Assembly (NCBI GenBank): GCA_038503035.1
Contig: JAVSML010024358.1
Coordinates: 62,001 to 126,000 of the forward strand
Source of the DNA: Crocodylus rhombifer
Taxonomy: Eukaryota; Chordata; Crocodylia; Crocodylidae
Reading direction: 5' to 3'
DNA length: 64,000 nucleotides
The notes beneath the pieces were generated by a model. It was not told the DNA's origin. It was given only the letters and a program-made list of their open reading frames with translations, and made no database searches. The position numbers and the translations under genes were made by a program. Within the stretch, counting starts at the first letter, position 1. Every line of letters begins with the position of its first letter. Of this stretch, positions 37,053 through 47,740 are shown piece by piece.

Positions 37053-37720
37053 CAGGGGTCAGCAATGTTTTTGGCAGGAGTGCCAAAAACACCCTAAACT
37101 TGACCCACGTCTTGACTTGGCATGGCAGCAGCAGACAGCAGGGGAGCTGTGAGGGGCCTGATCCTTGTTGCTGGCAGCAGGAGCATGTATGCCTCTGGGC
37201 AGATGGTGGGAGAGGGGGCAGGGTTGCATTGCCCCAGCCCCTTCCCTACCACGTGCCCTTTGGGGCATGTGTAGCCACCATTGGCCACAGAGCCTGGCCT
37301 GCTAGCAAGTGGTGGGCAGGCTGTAAACAGCTGTACCAGGGTCCAGAGTCCCTGCCTGGTTCTGTGGCCAGTGGCAGCTGCACATGCACCTTGGGGCACA
37401 CAACAGGGAAGGGGCTTGGACAGAGCAATCCTGGCCCCTCTTCACCATAGGCGCATACCCACTGTCAGCAACAAGCAAGGCCGAGGCTCCACAGACCAAT
37501 TTTCTATCCACCTGCCAGAGCTGGTCTGGGCTTTGGGTAGGTAGCTACTGCCTGCCACAGAGCCTGGGCTGCTTGCAGCAGGGCCTGCAGCCTTCCCATC
37601 ACCTGCTGTGAGCAGCTCTGGCTCCGTGGTCAGCAGCGGCTGCCCTGAGCCCAGGCAGGCTGTGGCATGCTGAGGAAAATGGCCTCATGTACTATGCGCT
37701 GGCACATGTGCTAGGGATTG
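37053..37720. mobile_element. hAT-type non-autonomous element, right tip lost
   Basis: The left terminus CAGGGGTCAGCAATGTTTTTGG is typical of hAT MITEs. The flanks CTTTAGGA (37045-37052) and CTTTAGAA (37721-37728) match at 7 of 8 positions, as expected for a hAT target duplication. The right end has 'GGCACATGTGCTAGGGATTG', the usual subterminal block, but lacks the final CCCCTG, so the last bases seem to be lost. The GC-rich 570-bp interior holds imperfect internal repeats and no transposase. Overlapping open frames on both strands here are compositional. Confidence 0.65.
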
Positions 37721-37728
37721 CTTTAGAA

Positions 37729-38739
37729 TATTTCCCATCACTGGAGTTCTGTGTCTTGGTTTGAATCATTCTGTTTGAAGGAGAAAAAGAATTGGGGTTA
37801 AATCTAAACCCTGAATTACAATGTCCTGAAACACACTGAATCAAAAGACATTTAAAAGTAGATCAATGGCTAGATTACCAAAGGGTAGAAAAGCCTATGA
37901 CTTTGGGCATAGGAAACAAAGCAAGGTTTTTGCATGTGGTATTCTCATCTGGAAACAAGGGGGCAGGGAGAGATCAGATTTAGATAACTAACCAAATTGA
38001 AATGAGAAACTGCTCTGTTAAAAGGAATTAATTAATTTCCTCCTCTCCCAGGATACGGACTGTGACACAGGGTGAAGACAAATGAACCATTTTCTTTGTA
38101 ACATGGTTCAAACTCACCATGGGCCCTGGCTAGATCTGAACTATGGGGCTTCTTGTAGGATGGATTCTCAGGGGAAGCCGTGGCTATGGAGGGGCCAGCT
38201 ACAGCTGTGAAGGAGTCAGTGGAAGTGATGGGGCCAGAGGTAGACGTGCCAAGTCCACTGTGGCTACTGTTCCACTTCTACTAGTTATATGCATGCCCAC
38301 TAATAACCCAAAAGTCTGGATAGAGCAGCTCCGCGGTGCTGATGTTTGACCCTCCTGCTCTAAAATAATCTACTCCAAGAGGCAATTCCACCAGAAAGTT
38401 ACTTCTTTTGAGTACTGTAACTCTGAGGTAAGGATACTAACCCAGACTAACTGCCCAAAGTAGGTGCTAGTGACTAGGTGGCAGGGGAGACTATTTAAAA
38501 TGAGCAAATGGCTACCACAGAGTCACACTTACAATGGTTGTAGACATACATACAACATGAATTTACTTTTGATTTCTTCAGTGGTAACTTTACATTGGAG
38601 TAAATGTTGTACTCTGGAGAAACTGATGATATTGTAGACTGTATTTGTTATGTGTCCACACTTACAATTTGTTCTTTAGTTTGCTTTTAGCATAATTCAT
38701 TGATAGGCCTAGAGGTCTGCATAGGTTAAATGACTTTTC
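37729..38739. other. Non-coding stretch
   Basis: No recognisable gene. It may include part of the left LTR of the Gypsy element near its right edge, because that boundary is unclear. Confidence 0.4.
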
Positions 38740-38914
38740 CCTCTGCAGTGGTGCACTTCTGTAAACTAATAGTAATTTAATTATGTATATTTTAGTTTTG
38801 CTAAACAATGTGTTTAAGCCAAGAGACCAAATTCTGCTTTCATTCTATACATGTGCAAATACATGTATAACATACTGTTTTTTTTATCCAGTATATTTAG
38901 TATTGATATTTAAA

Positions 38915-39062
38915 CGATGTAACGTTATGTGCCTTCTCAGGCATCATGTTTGCTTTCTTTCTGTCTCAGAACAATAAAGTTACTAGCCATGTTAGCGGTT
39001 CTGTGGGCTTCTGGGCTAGTTGAATCTCCCCACCACTGTGGAGCCACAAACTTTAATGTTTT
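38915..39062 (+). repeat. Left LTR (R-U5 part) of the Ty3/Gypsy element
   Basis: It contains AATAAA (38973-38978) followed by GTTACTAGCCATGTTA, and ends with GGAGCCACAAACTTTAATG. It aligns in order with 44245-44411: GATGTAACG / CATTGTAAC, ACAATAAAGTTAC / ACAATAAAGTTAC, AGCCATGTTAGC / AGCCATATTAAC, GAGCCACA / GAGCCACA. The LTR probably starts further left (about 38740-38760), but the upstream part is too diverged to pair with confidence. Confidence 0.7.
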
Positions 39063-39380
39063 TGGTGACAAAGATGGGGTCTTCATTTGTGTTGGTGCCT
39101 GGAGCCAAAACCTAAATGATCCAGAACACTAAGGAAATACTATATATTCATGAAGGTGCTTCATGCAAGCACCCAGTTAGGCCCCCAGCTGCTGCTGTAA
39201 TCACAGTAGAAAAGTTGGCAAGAGAAATTCAAACTCATTCCAAGCAAGGTGCATGCAATCCAATCACTGTAGAAGTACAGCAGAGGAAGATGCAGGAGGG
39301 GAGAGCATCCATTATATTTTCCAGTCTATAGTAAAAAAGCCTGCAGCCTGCACTGAAGGCACAGTGTAAGTAACAACATG

Positions 39381-39420
39381 AGAAAGAGAGAGCGAGAGAG
39401 AGAGAGAAAGAATGAGAAAG
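39381..39420 (+). repeat. (GA)n microsatellite
   Basis: An imperfect GA/GAAA run within the leader/gag region of the Gypsy fossil. Confidence 0.85.
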
Positions 39421-39439
39421 ATGCCCATTCATATAGGCA

Positions 39440-40170
39440 ACATCAGTAAACTTGATGAAAATTAAGACTTTCTTGACTTCTGTATCTTGAATGATTTGAA
39501 CAGTTTATCACTTGTAATTCTATTCCAAAAGGAAAATGAGTTACAACCTTGATGACAGTGATAGTACTAGGGCATACAGATTACTGTGGACCATATTGTC
39601 TTCAACCTTTCTGGGGCAGGCCACCCATGCAGAAATTACTTGATGAAAAGGAACATTTTTTCCTACCCTATCAATGGTTGCAGAACTCTACCAATTCCAC
39701 CAATGAACTTTGTAGAATCAGTAACAGTTTGTGTCTCCATTTAAAAAGGTGTCAGAGCACTGACATTTGGGACAAGTATTTAGTGATACCCTACAAGATC
39801 AGTTTGTTGCAGGATTGCACAACAACCAAATTTAGAAGATATTGACTCTGGCAATTATTACATTAAAAGATGCCGTGGAAATAGTGGTTGCTTTGAATAT
39901 TGTGGAGAAGGAATCCTGGAACTTAGTGTGAACAGAAAAAAACATTGCTTGACTCAGTAAGATTAAGGAGCACAGAGACTAAGGGACTTCCTTTGAAGCC
40001 ATAGTACACAAATGATCTCCCAAAAGGACAACCTGTCAGTTGCTGGCAGTGCCAGAGTAAAGGATGTATTTCTGGGGCTTGTTGCACAGTTCAACAACCA
40101 GTAACACCTTGGAGCCCTCCACCTAAGAAAGCATCTATCAGGGAGAAGCCCAGAAGGAGACTTAAGTCCA
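39440..40170 (+). pseudogene. Ty3/Gypsy gag (capsid plus nucleocapsid) remnant
   Basis: Gag would form the particle that packages the element's RNA. Across several frames, blocks typical of Ty3/Gypsy capsid appear in order: an 'FEQFITCNSI'-like block (about 39495-39525), 'SEH.HLGQVFSDTL' (about 39753-39794) and 'LQDQFVAGLHNNQI' (39792-39830). After them comes a helix equivalent to 'ALNIVEKES'. A zinc knuckle follows at 40041-40082, Cys-x2-Cys-x4-Cys-x4-Cys; the third position is normally His. Stop codons and shifts interrupt throughout. A (GA)n microsatellite lies upstream at 39381-39420. Family assignment rests on the order of blocks and on flanking LTRs and integrase. Confidence 0.65.
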
Positions 40171-40267
40171 GAATATAAAATATGGAAGAAGACCAGAGTT
40201 GTAGTGCACCTGGAATCGTTCCTGCTACCAGACAGGGTGTTAAGAGATGGCATTGGGATGGCATCCT

Positions 40268-41190
40268 TTATTTAATAGATTTCATAGACATTAGGGCTGG
40301 AAGGGACCTCGGATGATCATTGAGTCCAGCCCCCCGCCCCAGGGGCAGGAAGTCAGCTGGGGTCATAGGATCCCAGCAAGAAAAACATCCAGGTTTCTCT
40401 TGAAGGCATTCAAAGTAGGTGCTTGAACCACCTCTGGTGACAGGCCATTTCAGGCCTTGGTGGCTCAGACAGTAAAAAAAGTTCTTCTTTATGTCCAGCC
40501 TGAAATGGTCTTGCAGGAGTTTATAACTGTTCGACCTTGTAAACTCTTGGGGTGCTCTGGTGAACAACTGTTCCCCCCAAATACTGGTGAACACCCCTTA
40601 TAAACTTACAGGTGGCCATCAGGTTGCCCCTGAGCCTGAGCTTTTCCAGGGTAAAGAGTCCCATAGCTCTCAGCCTCTCATCATAAGGTCTGTTTTCCTG
40701 ACCTCTGATCATGTGTGTGGCTCTTCACTGGACTCTCTCAATCTTCTCCGCATCCTTTTTGAATTGTGGGGCCCAAAACTGGATGCCATATTCCAGCTGC
40801 AGCCTCACCAAGGCCGAGTTCAAGGGGAGAATGACATCTTGGGATTTGCTTGAGAAGCATCTATGGATGCAAGCCAGCATTTTGGTTGCTTTACTGACTG
40901 TAGTATCACATTGCAGGCTCATGTTCATCTTGTGGTCAATCCTGACCCCCAAGTCTCTCTCATTTGTAGCGCTAGCCAGTGTAGCACTGCTGAGCCTATA
41001 AGGATGCTGCAGGTTTTTCTTCCCAAGGTGGAGAACTGTGCATTTTTCAGGGTTAAACACCATCAGGTTCTCATCCACCCATTTGCTAAGCCTGTCCAGG
41101 TCAGCCTGGATCACCCCTCTGTCCTCAGGTGTGGATGCTTTACCCCAAAGTTTGGTATCATCGGCGAACTTGGCCAGTCTGCTTGTGACG
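40268..41190 (-). mobile_element. CR1 LINE inserted in the Gypsy element
   Basis: This minus-strand CR1 has its 3' end at 40268-40290 (AATAGATTTCATAGACATTAGGGCTGG on the plus strand), the same 3' UTR subfamily as the nested copy at 10.0-10.5 kb. The open frame 41114-40725 covers ORF2 from just after the FADD motif: 'ADLDRLSKWVDENLMVFN', 'NERDLGVRIDHKMN' and 'LEYGIQFWAPQFKKD'. Further downstream the C-terminus is frameshifted near 40480. The 5' truncation lies at about 41190, just inside the reverse-transcriptase 'SLAKFADD' block. Gypsy gag and protease sequence flank it, so it inserted into the Gypsy. Confidence 0.9.
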
Positions 41191-41194
41191 CCAG

Positions 41195-41325
41195 TCTTGA
41201 AGGAGTCCCTATTAGAATGGAACTAGAAATGGGAGCCACTCTTTCCCTAATACCTGCATCTGTGTATAAACAATTTTTGTCACATGTACCTTTTGAGAAA
41301 GCATCTATGCTTCTGAAGACTTAGG
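41195..41325 (+). pseudogene. Ty3/Gypsy protease N-terminal fragment
   Basis: The frame contains 'PIRMELEMGATLSLIPASVY', corresponding to the aspartic-protease active-site block (normally Leu-Asp-Thr-Gly-Ala) of Ty3/Gypsy elements. The catalytic Asp position reads Glu (41226-41228) and the Thr reads Met, so it could not work even if joined. 'FLSHVPFEKASMLLKT' follows and the sequence is then cut by the insertion at 41326. Confidence 0.7.
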
Positions 41326-42866
41326 TAACCCGAATGGTATGCAGAGTGTACCTTCTCTCCAACTGAAAGGATGTCAGTGGTTATGGGAATGCTGCGGGAG
41401 CGTGGCAGTTTAGCTGCAGGCCAGCTCACCTCCTTTCCCTACAGAAAAAAGCCAAGATCAGAACACCTAGTGATACTTAACTATTTACAGGTTTAATGAT
41501 ACAACACAATATAAAACTTATAACCATAAACTTACATACATATACTTTTCTATATACATATATGTACACATATATTATTTACATATGTAGATTTACACCA
41601 ACAATTTATTCACCCTTATCTTAGGCACAGGCCTAATCCTCTGTGGCCTCCCATTCAGTGTGAAGTCCCTGTCCCTCAACAGGCGAAGGAGCACTCAATA
41701 ACAAAACACAGATTAATCATCAATTCAATGACAGGAATGCCTGGCAGTGACAGGACAATAATTGAACAGAACACAATAAGGTTACATCACATGTGCAAAA
41801 ATAACCAATACAATAGATTCAGACATAGACATCTTACAATCCTGTTGAATAGCAACAAAAAGGATGAAATATTAGTAACAGATTTCCAATGGCATAAATA
41901 ACCAGACCACAATCTGTGGTACAGCATCTATGCCCAAAGGAGTAATGGCAGCCCAGGGAAAGATCCCTTCACCTAATAGAACATCATTACCAGATTGCTC
42001 AAGTAGAAGGGGCCCATAACCATGACACCACACTTAACAAACAGGGGTCCTAGACTCCCTCTGTGTCCAGGGCTGAATTATTCCCTCTTTTCAGAGGGGC
42101 TTCTCCTTGATTACCCGCAGTGGGGAAGTCTCCTCCTCCCCTGTGGGAATCCTCTTTCCCTGTGGAACTCATGACCCCCAGCATCCTTCCTTGCAGGGGT
42201 GGTCGATCCATCCAGTCACTGCTTGTGGCAGGAAGGTCCAAGCTGCCTTATGTAGCCACTGGAGACTATCAGCCCTCTCTCAGCCCACCATGCACTGTGG
42301 ACCAGGACCCATGCTGTCTCACACAGACACGACGACATGTCAGCTCTATGGCCCTGTGCACCGATCCATGTACCGATGAGCTAGGTCCTGCCTTGTGTAG
42401 GGTTGGAGACCCATGCTGCCTTGTGCCTTCCCGTCTGCTCCCATACCCTCCATGTACCAACCTGTGCACCAATGCCACGGCTCTCTCCATCGTGGGGTGG
42501 GGACGCAGTTGCTTTCTGCTTCCCCAGTCGATGGAGGCATCTTCTAGGTTCTTCTGGGGAAACTGGTCAGCTCAACCAGCCTTTTCTGCAGCCCTCTGCA
42601 TCATCCCTCATCAAAGCTGCCTGTGTGGTTGGCACACTGGCTTTTATTTCCTCTGGAGGCTCAGCCCCAGATTGGGAATGAATCAATCAGGAAGCTTGAC
42701 AGGTTAGTTCCCTTTCAGGTCCTCTTTCTCCCCCCCATCCCTGGGTCAGGTGGGACTGCCTTTTTTCTACCTTCCCCTGGTTGGTGGAGAAGGGAAAACT
42801 GAAACTACTAATGGGCTCAAGCTAACAATCTGGGCTGCCGGTGAGCCCACTGGCCAGCTTGCCATG
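41326..42866 (-). mobile_element. ~1.5 kb LTR-like insertion inside the Gypsy pol
   Basis: Gypsy protease codons stop at 41325 and resume at 42867 with the next codons, so 1541 bp were inserted. CTTA stands on both sides and may be a short target duplication. On the minus strand a GGAAATAAAAGCC block near 42640-42655 could be a TATA box. ATTAAACCTG near 41490-41500 could be a polyadenylation region, together suggesting a minus-strand LTR. TGGCA (41404) and TGCCA (42864) could be its real ends, leaving extra bases. No coding domain is recognised; open frames at 42050-42707 are compositional. Classification is uncertain. Confidence 0.45.
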
Positions 42867-43070
42867 CTTACACTGAAGAAAAAGTGGCCCCAAAACAGGT
42901 ACTTCAGGTGACAGTTCAGTGAGATGGACAGTCAGTAAGGTTACTTTTGTATGTGCACAAAGGAAGTTACCCACCAGTGTTTGGCAGATCTTGGCTCAAA
43001 AAATTGAGGGTGAACTGGACTGAGATCAAGTCAATCAAGGAGACACCTCAAGGGCTTAAAAAATACTGGA
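42867..43070 (+). pseudogene. Ty3/Gypsy protease C-terminal and linker fragment
   Basis: It continues the protease from the left fragment. A block 'KVAPKQVLQVTVQ' is followed by 'FGRSWL' (42980-42997, normally LLGRDWL), and then 'IKSIKETPQGLKKYW'. The sequence has a shift near 42950. Instead of the reverse transcriptase, sequence from just upstream of the integrase core follows within 60 bp. The reverse-transcriptase and RNase H genes are therefore deleted. Confidence 0.65.
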
Positions 43071-43129
43071 GGGAACAGTAAAGTTCTGTGCTGCATATGA
43101 GCAAATTCAGCAAGATCCTTGTCTGTACC

Positions 43130-44035
43130 CTTGGCCATAGCCTCAGACTCCATGGGCATATATTCATGTGGGTTTTGCAGAACCAGTGAAAGATCATATA
43201 TTTTTATTATTAGGAGATGCACACTCTTAACGGTCAGAAGTTTTCAAAATGCTCTCTTTTATAATTATCCAGACTACTAAGCATCTTCATACCTTATTTT
43301 AGTTATTTTGGACTATCAGTGCAGCTAGTGAGTGATAAAGGCCTTCATTCCTTTTCTGAGGTATTTCAGAAGTTCCTGGGTTCCAGGTGAATGCAACATA
43401 TATGTTCTGATTCTTATCATCCTGCTGAAAATTTTGTACAAACTGTCAAGCATGCTTTATGAATCAATCACTCTACCATAAGTCTTCACCACATAGTAGA
43501 TAACTTCTTACTTAGTAGAAAACACCCAATGCCACTATGCAGGAGTCACTTGCTAGTCTTTTCCTCAAAAAAAAATGCTGTACTCGTTTCAACATTTTAC
43601 ATTCTCATGGTGCCTTACAGGTACTCAGATCACGAAGTAACCAAATTGATCAATAGCATATGTTTCACCACCACTCATTCCAAGTGGGCTGGACTCATAA
43701 TTACATTGCAAGAGTAAAATGGGTACCTGGGGAACTCAGTAAATGCCTGAGGACCCTTTCATTTGTGGTGCAACTCTCTGATGATGTTCATGGAAACAAC
43801 ATGCACACCAGTGACAACCAGGCTATACACTAAGTCTGTGAAATCTTTGTTTAGTTGTGTCTTCTCCATTCAGCCTCCTTCAGTTACTAGATTTGATTGT
43901 GGTAATTTATTTGTGGGGACTGAGATGCCAGACACTAAGATTCTTTGCCACCATCTGCTCTCACTACCTTACTCTCATCATATTAACCTAAGGGGGCACA
44001 GAAACCTGTGGCGCAGCTGGATCTATAAATTGTCT
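43130..44035 (+). pseudogene. Ty3/Gypsy integrase, GPY/F-like region and C-terminal tail, decayed
   Basis: Integrase joins element DNA to the genome. Read across frames: 'WAYIHVGFAEP' (43153-43185, normally HVDFAGP, so the first catalytic Asp is Gly), 'FLLLGDAHS' (about 43200-43227), 'SDKG' (43331-43342, second Asp kept) and 'HPAENFVQTVKHAL' (43418-43459, catalytic Glu kept but a few codons lost before it). Then 'FLLSRKHP' near 43505 and 'KWVPGELSKCLRTLSFVV' near 43717-43770, which is GPY/F-like. A basic tail 'PKGAQKPVAQLDL' near 43990-44028 precedes the right LTR. There are at least six stops. Confidence 0.75.
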
Positions 44036-44087
44036 ACTTAGTGAGTTGTCGCAGATAGTAGAATAGCCATATGAAACTCAGGAGTTT

Positions 44088-44411
44088 GTAGTTGGTTATG
44101 TGTAACTTTTAGCCAGGCTACTTAATATTTACATTTCTTCTATGTTATCATTTTTTGTCTTATTATCAAAAATGGTTTTTTTTTTTAAGGTAATGGCAAA
44201 AGAATGGGATATATTCTTTGTTAGCCATTATGTGTAGTACTGTTTCTTTAAACATTGTAACTTTGCATGCCTCCTCCAGAACCATATTTTCTTTTTGTCT
44301 GGGTCCCTGCTTAAAACAATAAAGTTACCAGCCATATTAACTGTGTTGTGCTCTCTCCTGGACTTGTCAAACCTTCGCAACAATGCTGAGCCACAGGATA
44401 TAACAATAGAC
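44088..44411 (+). repeat. Right LTR of the Ty3/Gypsy element
   Basis: It pairs with the left LTR at 38915-39062 through ACAATAAAGTTAC (AATAAA at 44318-44323), AGCCATATTAACTG and GAGCCACA. A proposed start near 44088 follows a weak purine-rich tract. The two AATAAA signals lie 5345 bp apart. Confidence 0.6.
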
Positions 44412-47400
44412 TTCAGTGAAGTGACTCTGGATTTGCAGTCAGAATCTGAGAATGCAATTTGATCTGTCATTTTTAATCATGATGTGCCAGATTCTTAGTT
44501 GGACTAACTGCAGCTGAGCATCTCCCATTTTCATTAGCTGCAGGCAAAGAAGACAATTAACTGTGAAGGACAATAGAAATTATTGACCAGAAAAGACTAT
44601 TTTATGTTTCTAAATAACTTGCTGTTCTCTCTTTGACCTCTGCCTCCTTTAATTTCTTCCATCCAAACCCATTATTAATAATAATGTCTAATTGTTTTTT
44701 AATAATCATTCATAACTTTTCCTGAGAGAAAAATATTTATCCAAGCCAGTTTAGTGTGTTAACACTGGTAAAAAAAACCTGTGTCTTATATGTGTGCATT
44801 GTTAGCACATGGGGGGATTTGGATTATGTAGCATTTATTGGCATAATTAAGAGCAGAATCTGAAATTGTTACTGTTAATAGCATAATTTTTTCTATTTCA
44901 TGTAGCTAGAGCAAATCTGTACTTAAGCCATTTGTTGAAATGTTTCAAAAATAAATTAGACAGGGATAAAGATATAGCAGAAAAAGCAATTAAGCAAGTT
45001 TTCTCCATTTTATCTTTATTCCTCACCATTGGTTTCTTCTTGCTGAAACCTGGCTTTCTCAGGCCTCAGACATGTACAAACCACATGTACATCACAAACC
45101 ACATTTGTACTTGCCCATTATTGCAGTTAACTTTGAACTCAATAGCAAAAATATTTTTAATTTAAAATAAAAATGTTTGCTCTTAATTATCAGTGCAACT
45201 GAGATTTTATTACACTTGCAGACTTCACTTTTTGGGTTGTTTAGAATTACCTAAAATGTTCTCTCCCCAACATCTCAAAACTTTTCATTTCCCTTGTTAA
45301 CTAACTTTAATCTCTTTTCTCAAAGAATTACCTGCCTGGATTTTGCCAGGATGAATTTTAATTGAAGCTACTCCTGTTTTAGTTTTAGCAGTAGATTTCC
45401 TTAGTGTTACAGACTCCTAGTCAAAATTCCTGTGGGTATTTCATATTCCCTCAAAGTCAGCCTTCCTTTTGCGTTTCTTCCTCTAGCACCAACTTTCATC
45501 AGTATTTCAAATCTAATGATTTTGTGTTCACTGGATACTGCATGTTCCCTAACATCAACTTTATTTATTACGCTTGTCTCAAATCATTGGACTAGATACA
45601 GAATTGCCTCTAACCATGTAAAATGCTTAGCAAACTTTGTATTAAAAATAAGCAAGCCTCCCATTCCTGTGGAAAGAACTTCCTTTCCTGTTTTTTGCAT
45701 AGTTGTTATCAAAATCAATACCAACATAATTAAAATCCCCATGATAAAGGATAAAGCCAAGCTCTAACGAGTCTTTCTTATCTATAAGTATATTGCTTTA
45801 TCTGTTCTTTCTAACTGCCTCAGAGATCTGTAGCTACATCAATGAATTACCTGACTACCTTTATTATACACATTTTTGTTAAAACTTTCTTCACTGTCAA
45901 CCTAAGTGTTTATGCCATTTCTCCTCACAGAATCCATTTCATTCCTCAGTAATACTACTTCACGCTGCTCCTCCTTTTTTTTTTTTGGCTATCTGTTCCC
46001 CATATCCTGACATTTTAAAGCATCAAACACCGTATTGATTCATCCAGGTGTAGTATTCCATTCATACCATATTGCACATGTAAGTGAAGAGCATCACAAC
46101 ATGTTTTGGAAAATGAGAGGGATTAGGAAAGATATAGCTCCTGGCTGTCCTACTTTTACATTGATTTGTAGGCGAATACTTAATCGTGTTTGTTGACTGA
46201 GTCCCTAGTGGAACTTCTAATAAATACATACAGCTTAAGCGATTACTAAATGAATGTGGGGAAGGCATAACAGCAAACAAAGAAATGAACTTTTCTGACA
46301 TTACGGGAGAAGGAAAGTATTAAGGGCCTGACCACACAAATACTTATGCTTGTTCTTAGCTATGGGTATAGAAGCTACCCTATATTAATATGGGTGTTAA
46401 TTCCATGCCCCTCCTCCACAATGGGGCAGTTTTAGCAGTCAAACTACCTTCTTCAAGATTATATTTGCCTGTTGCTGAGTCATAATAGTGGCAGACCATT
46501 CAATATGTCCTGCTTTGGCTGTAGATTTATGAGCTCGAGCTCTACTTTGGACTCACGCTGATGTGTGCCTCAGCTCTAAGTGGGTACCTGGTGTTTCACA
46601 GTGAGGAAATCAAATGTGGCTGGATGAGATGCCAGTCACATCATTTTTATGTCCTGTTGGCTGCAGAAATGGGTATGTATTTACAGTGCTCACATCATGG
46701 GCTGTTAATGTACATTTTTAATGTGAGCAACAGTGGTGAATCATGAGAAAGGCAGTGGTAATTATGGAGAGGAGGAACCCAAACTACAGTTCCTACCTGC
46801 AATATATCAGGAGGATCCACAGATTAATGTGAAACTGACTTAAAACAACATGTTGCGTGCATGTTTCCTAGCCATAAAATTTTAAATGTTCATAAATTTG
46901 GCATTTATCTAGAAAAAGGTTCAATATTGTAGAAACCAGTTAATGAAAACTGATGGAACTGGGTGAATTAATGGAAATTTACTGACATGTCCTAATCAGT
47001 GCTATAATATGCTATAATACTTTCGACAAGTAAGGGATATCAGTCCCAGATGCAACTTTAAAAAAAAATGGAATGAACTGAACAAATCACATCAAAATTA
47101 ACGTCTAGAAACAACTCTTCCCTTTGCAAAGAGAGGAACCAAATGACCTGTTTTCATTTTTTGTTTTTAATATCTCTACCTTCAGTCATTCTGTAATAGT
47201 CTCACTAGTTCTATAATATTCTCATATAGGAATCACCATTAAAAATGAGCATTTGTGAATGATTGTTGGCTGGATGTCACAATCTTTTCTTTGGAAATAG
47301 TTGCAGTTTCTGTTTTCCTATTCTAGGCTACCACTGTAGTATTTCAACTTGTGTGATGTGGTATTAAAGATCATTTATGTATAGAATCTAAGCTGTATTT

Positions 47401-47740
47401 TTACATAAGAAAAATCTAATATGAATGCATAAACTATAGTAACAGAGCTATATTCCCCATTCTTAAAAGTAAACACTTACTCCCACAGTTACCACAGTGT
47501 GGCATTTTACTTACCACAGCTATTTGTAATTGTAAATTTAGGGTTTTTTTCCAGATATAAATATGCTGAAACTCTAAATAAATGCTGGCTTTTTAAGTGG
47601 TGGCCGCTGTATTACTCTTTTCTAAGTTAAAATGTATTTTTTCTGATTAGAAAGTATCTCTATTTCCCTTATATCCTTTTTACTCAGCATCTAACAGATA
47701 AGATATACTAGGTCGGATATTCCACATTTCTTCACTTTCT
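44412..47740. other. AT-rich non-coding stretch
   Basis: No gene or clear repeat is recognised. Several open frames reach 60-111 codons (for example 45432-45767) without any domain. Confidence 0.5.

Larger units (their letters stand above)
38760..44411 (+). mobile_element. Degenerate Ty3/Gypsy LTR retrotransposon with nested insertions
   Basis: An almost end-to-end Ty3/Gypsy element, plus strand. A left LTR ends near 39062 and is followed by a primer-binding-like TGGTGACAAAGATGGGG (39063-39079). Then come gag (about 39440-40170), a CR1 insertion (40268-41190), the protease start (41195-41325), a ~1.54 kb insertion (41326-42866), the protease C-terminal region (42867-43070), integrase (43130-43720), a GPY/F-like and C-terminal tail (43715-44035), and a right LTR ending near 44411. 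Reverse transcriptase and RNase H are missing between about 43070 and 43100. Stops and shifts are everywhere, so the element is ancient and dead. The outer left edge is uncertain by ~100-150 bp. Confidence 0.8.

Noticed and set aside
37059..37611. Multiple overlapping open frames (up to 116 codons)
   Set aside because: GC-rich interior of a hAT-type element; frames on both strands overlap, no domain.
42120..42707. 195-codon plus-strand open frame
   Set aside because: Inside the insertion that splits the Gypsy element; GC- and CT-rich sequence with overlapping open frames on both strands and no domain.
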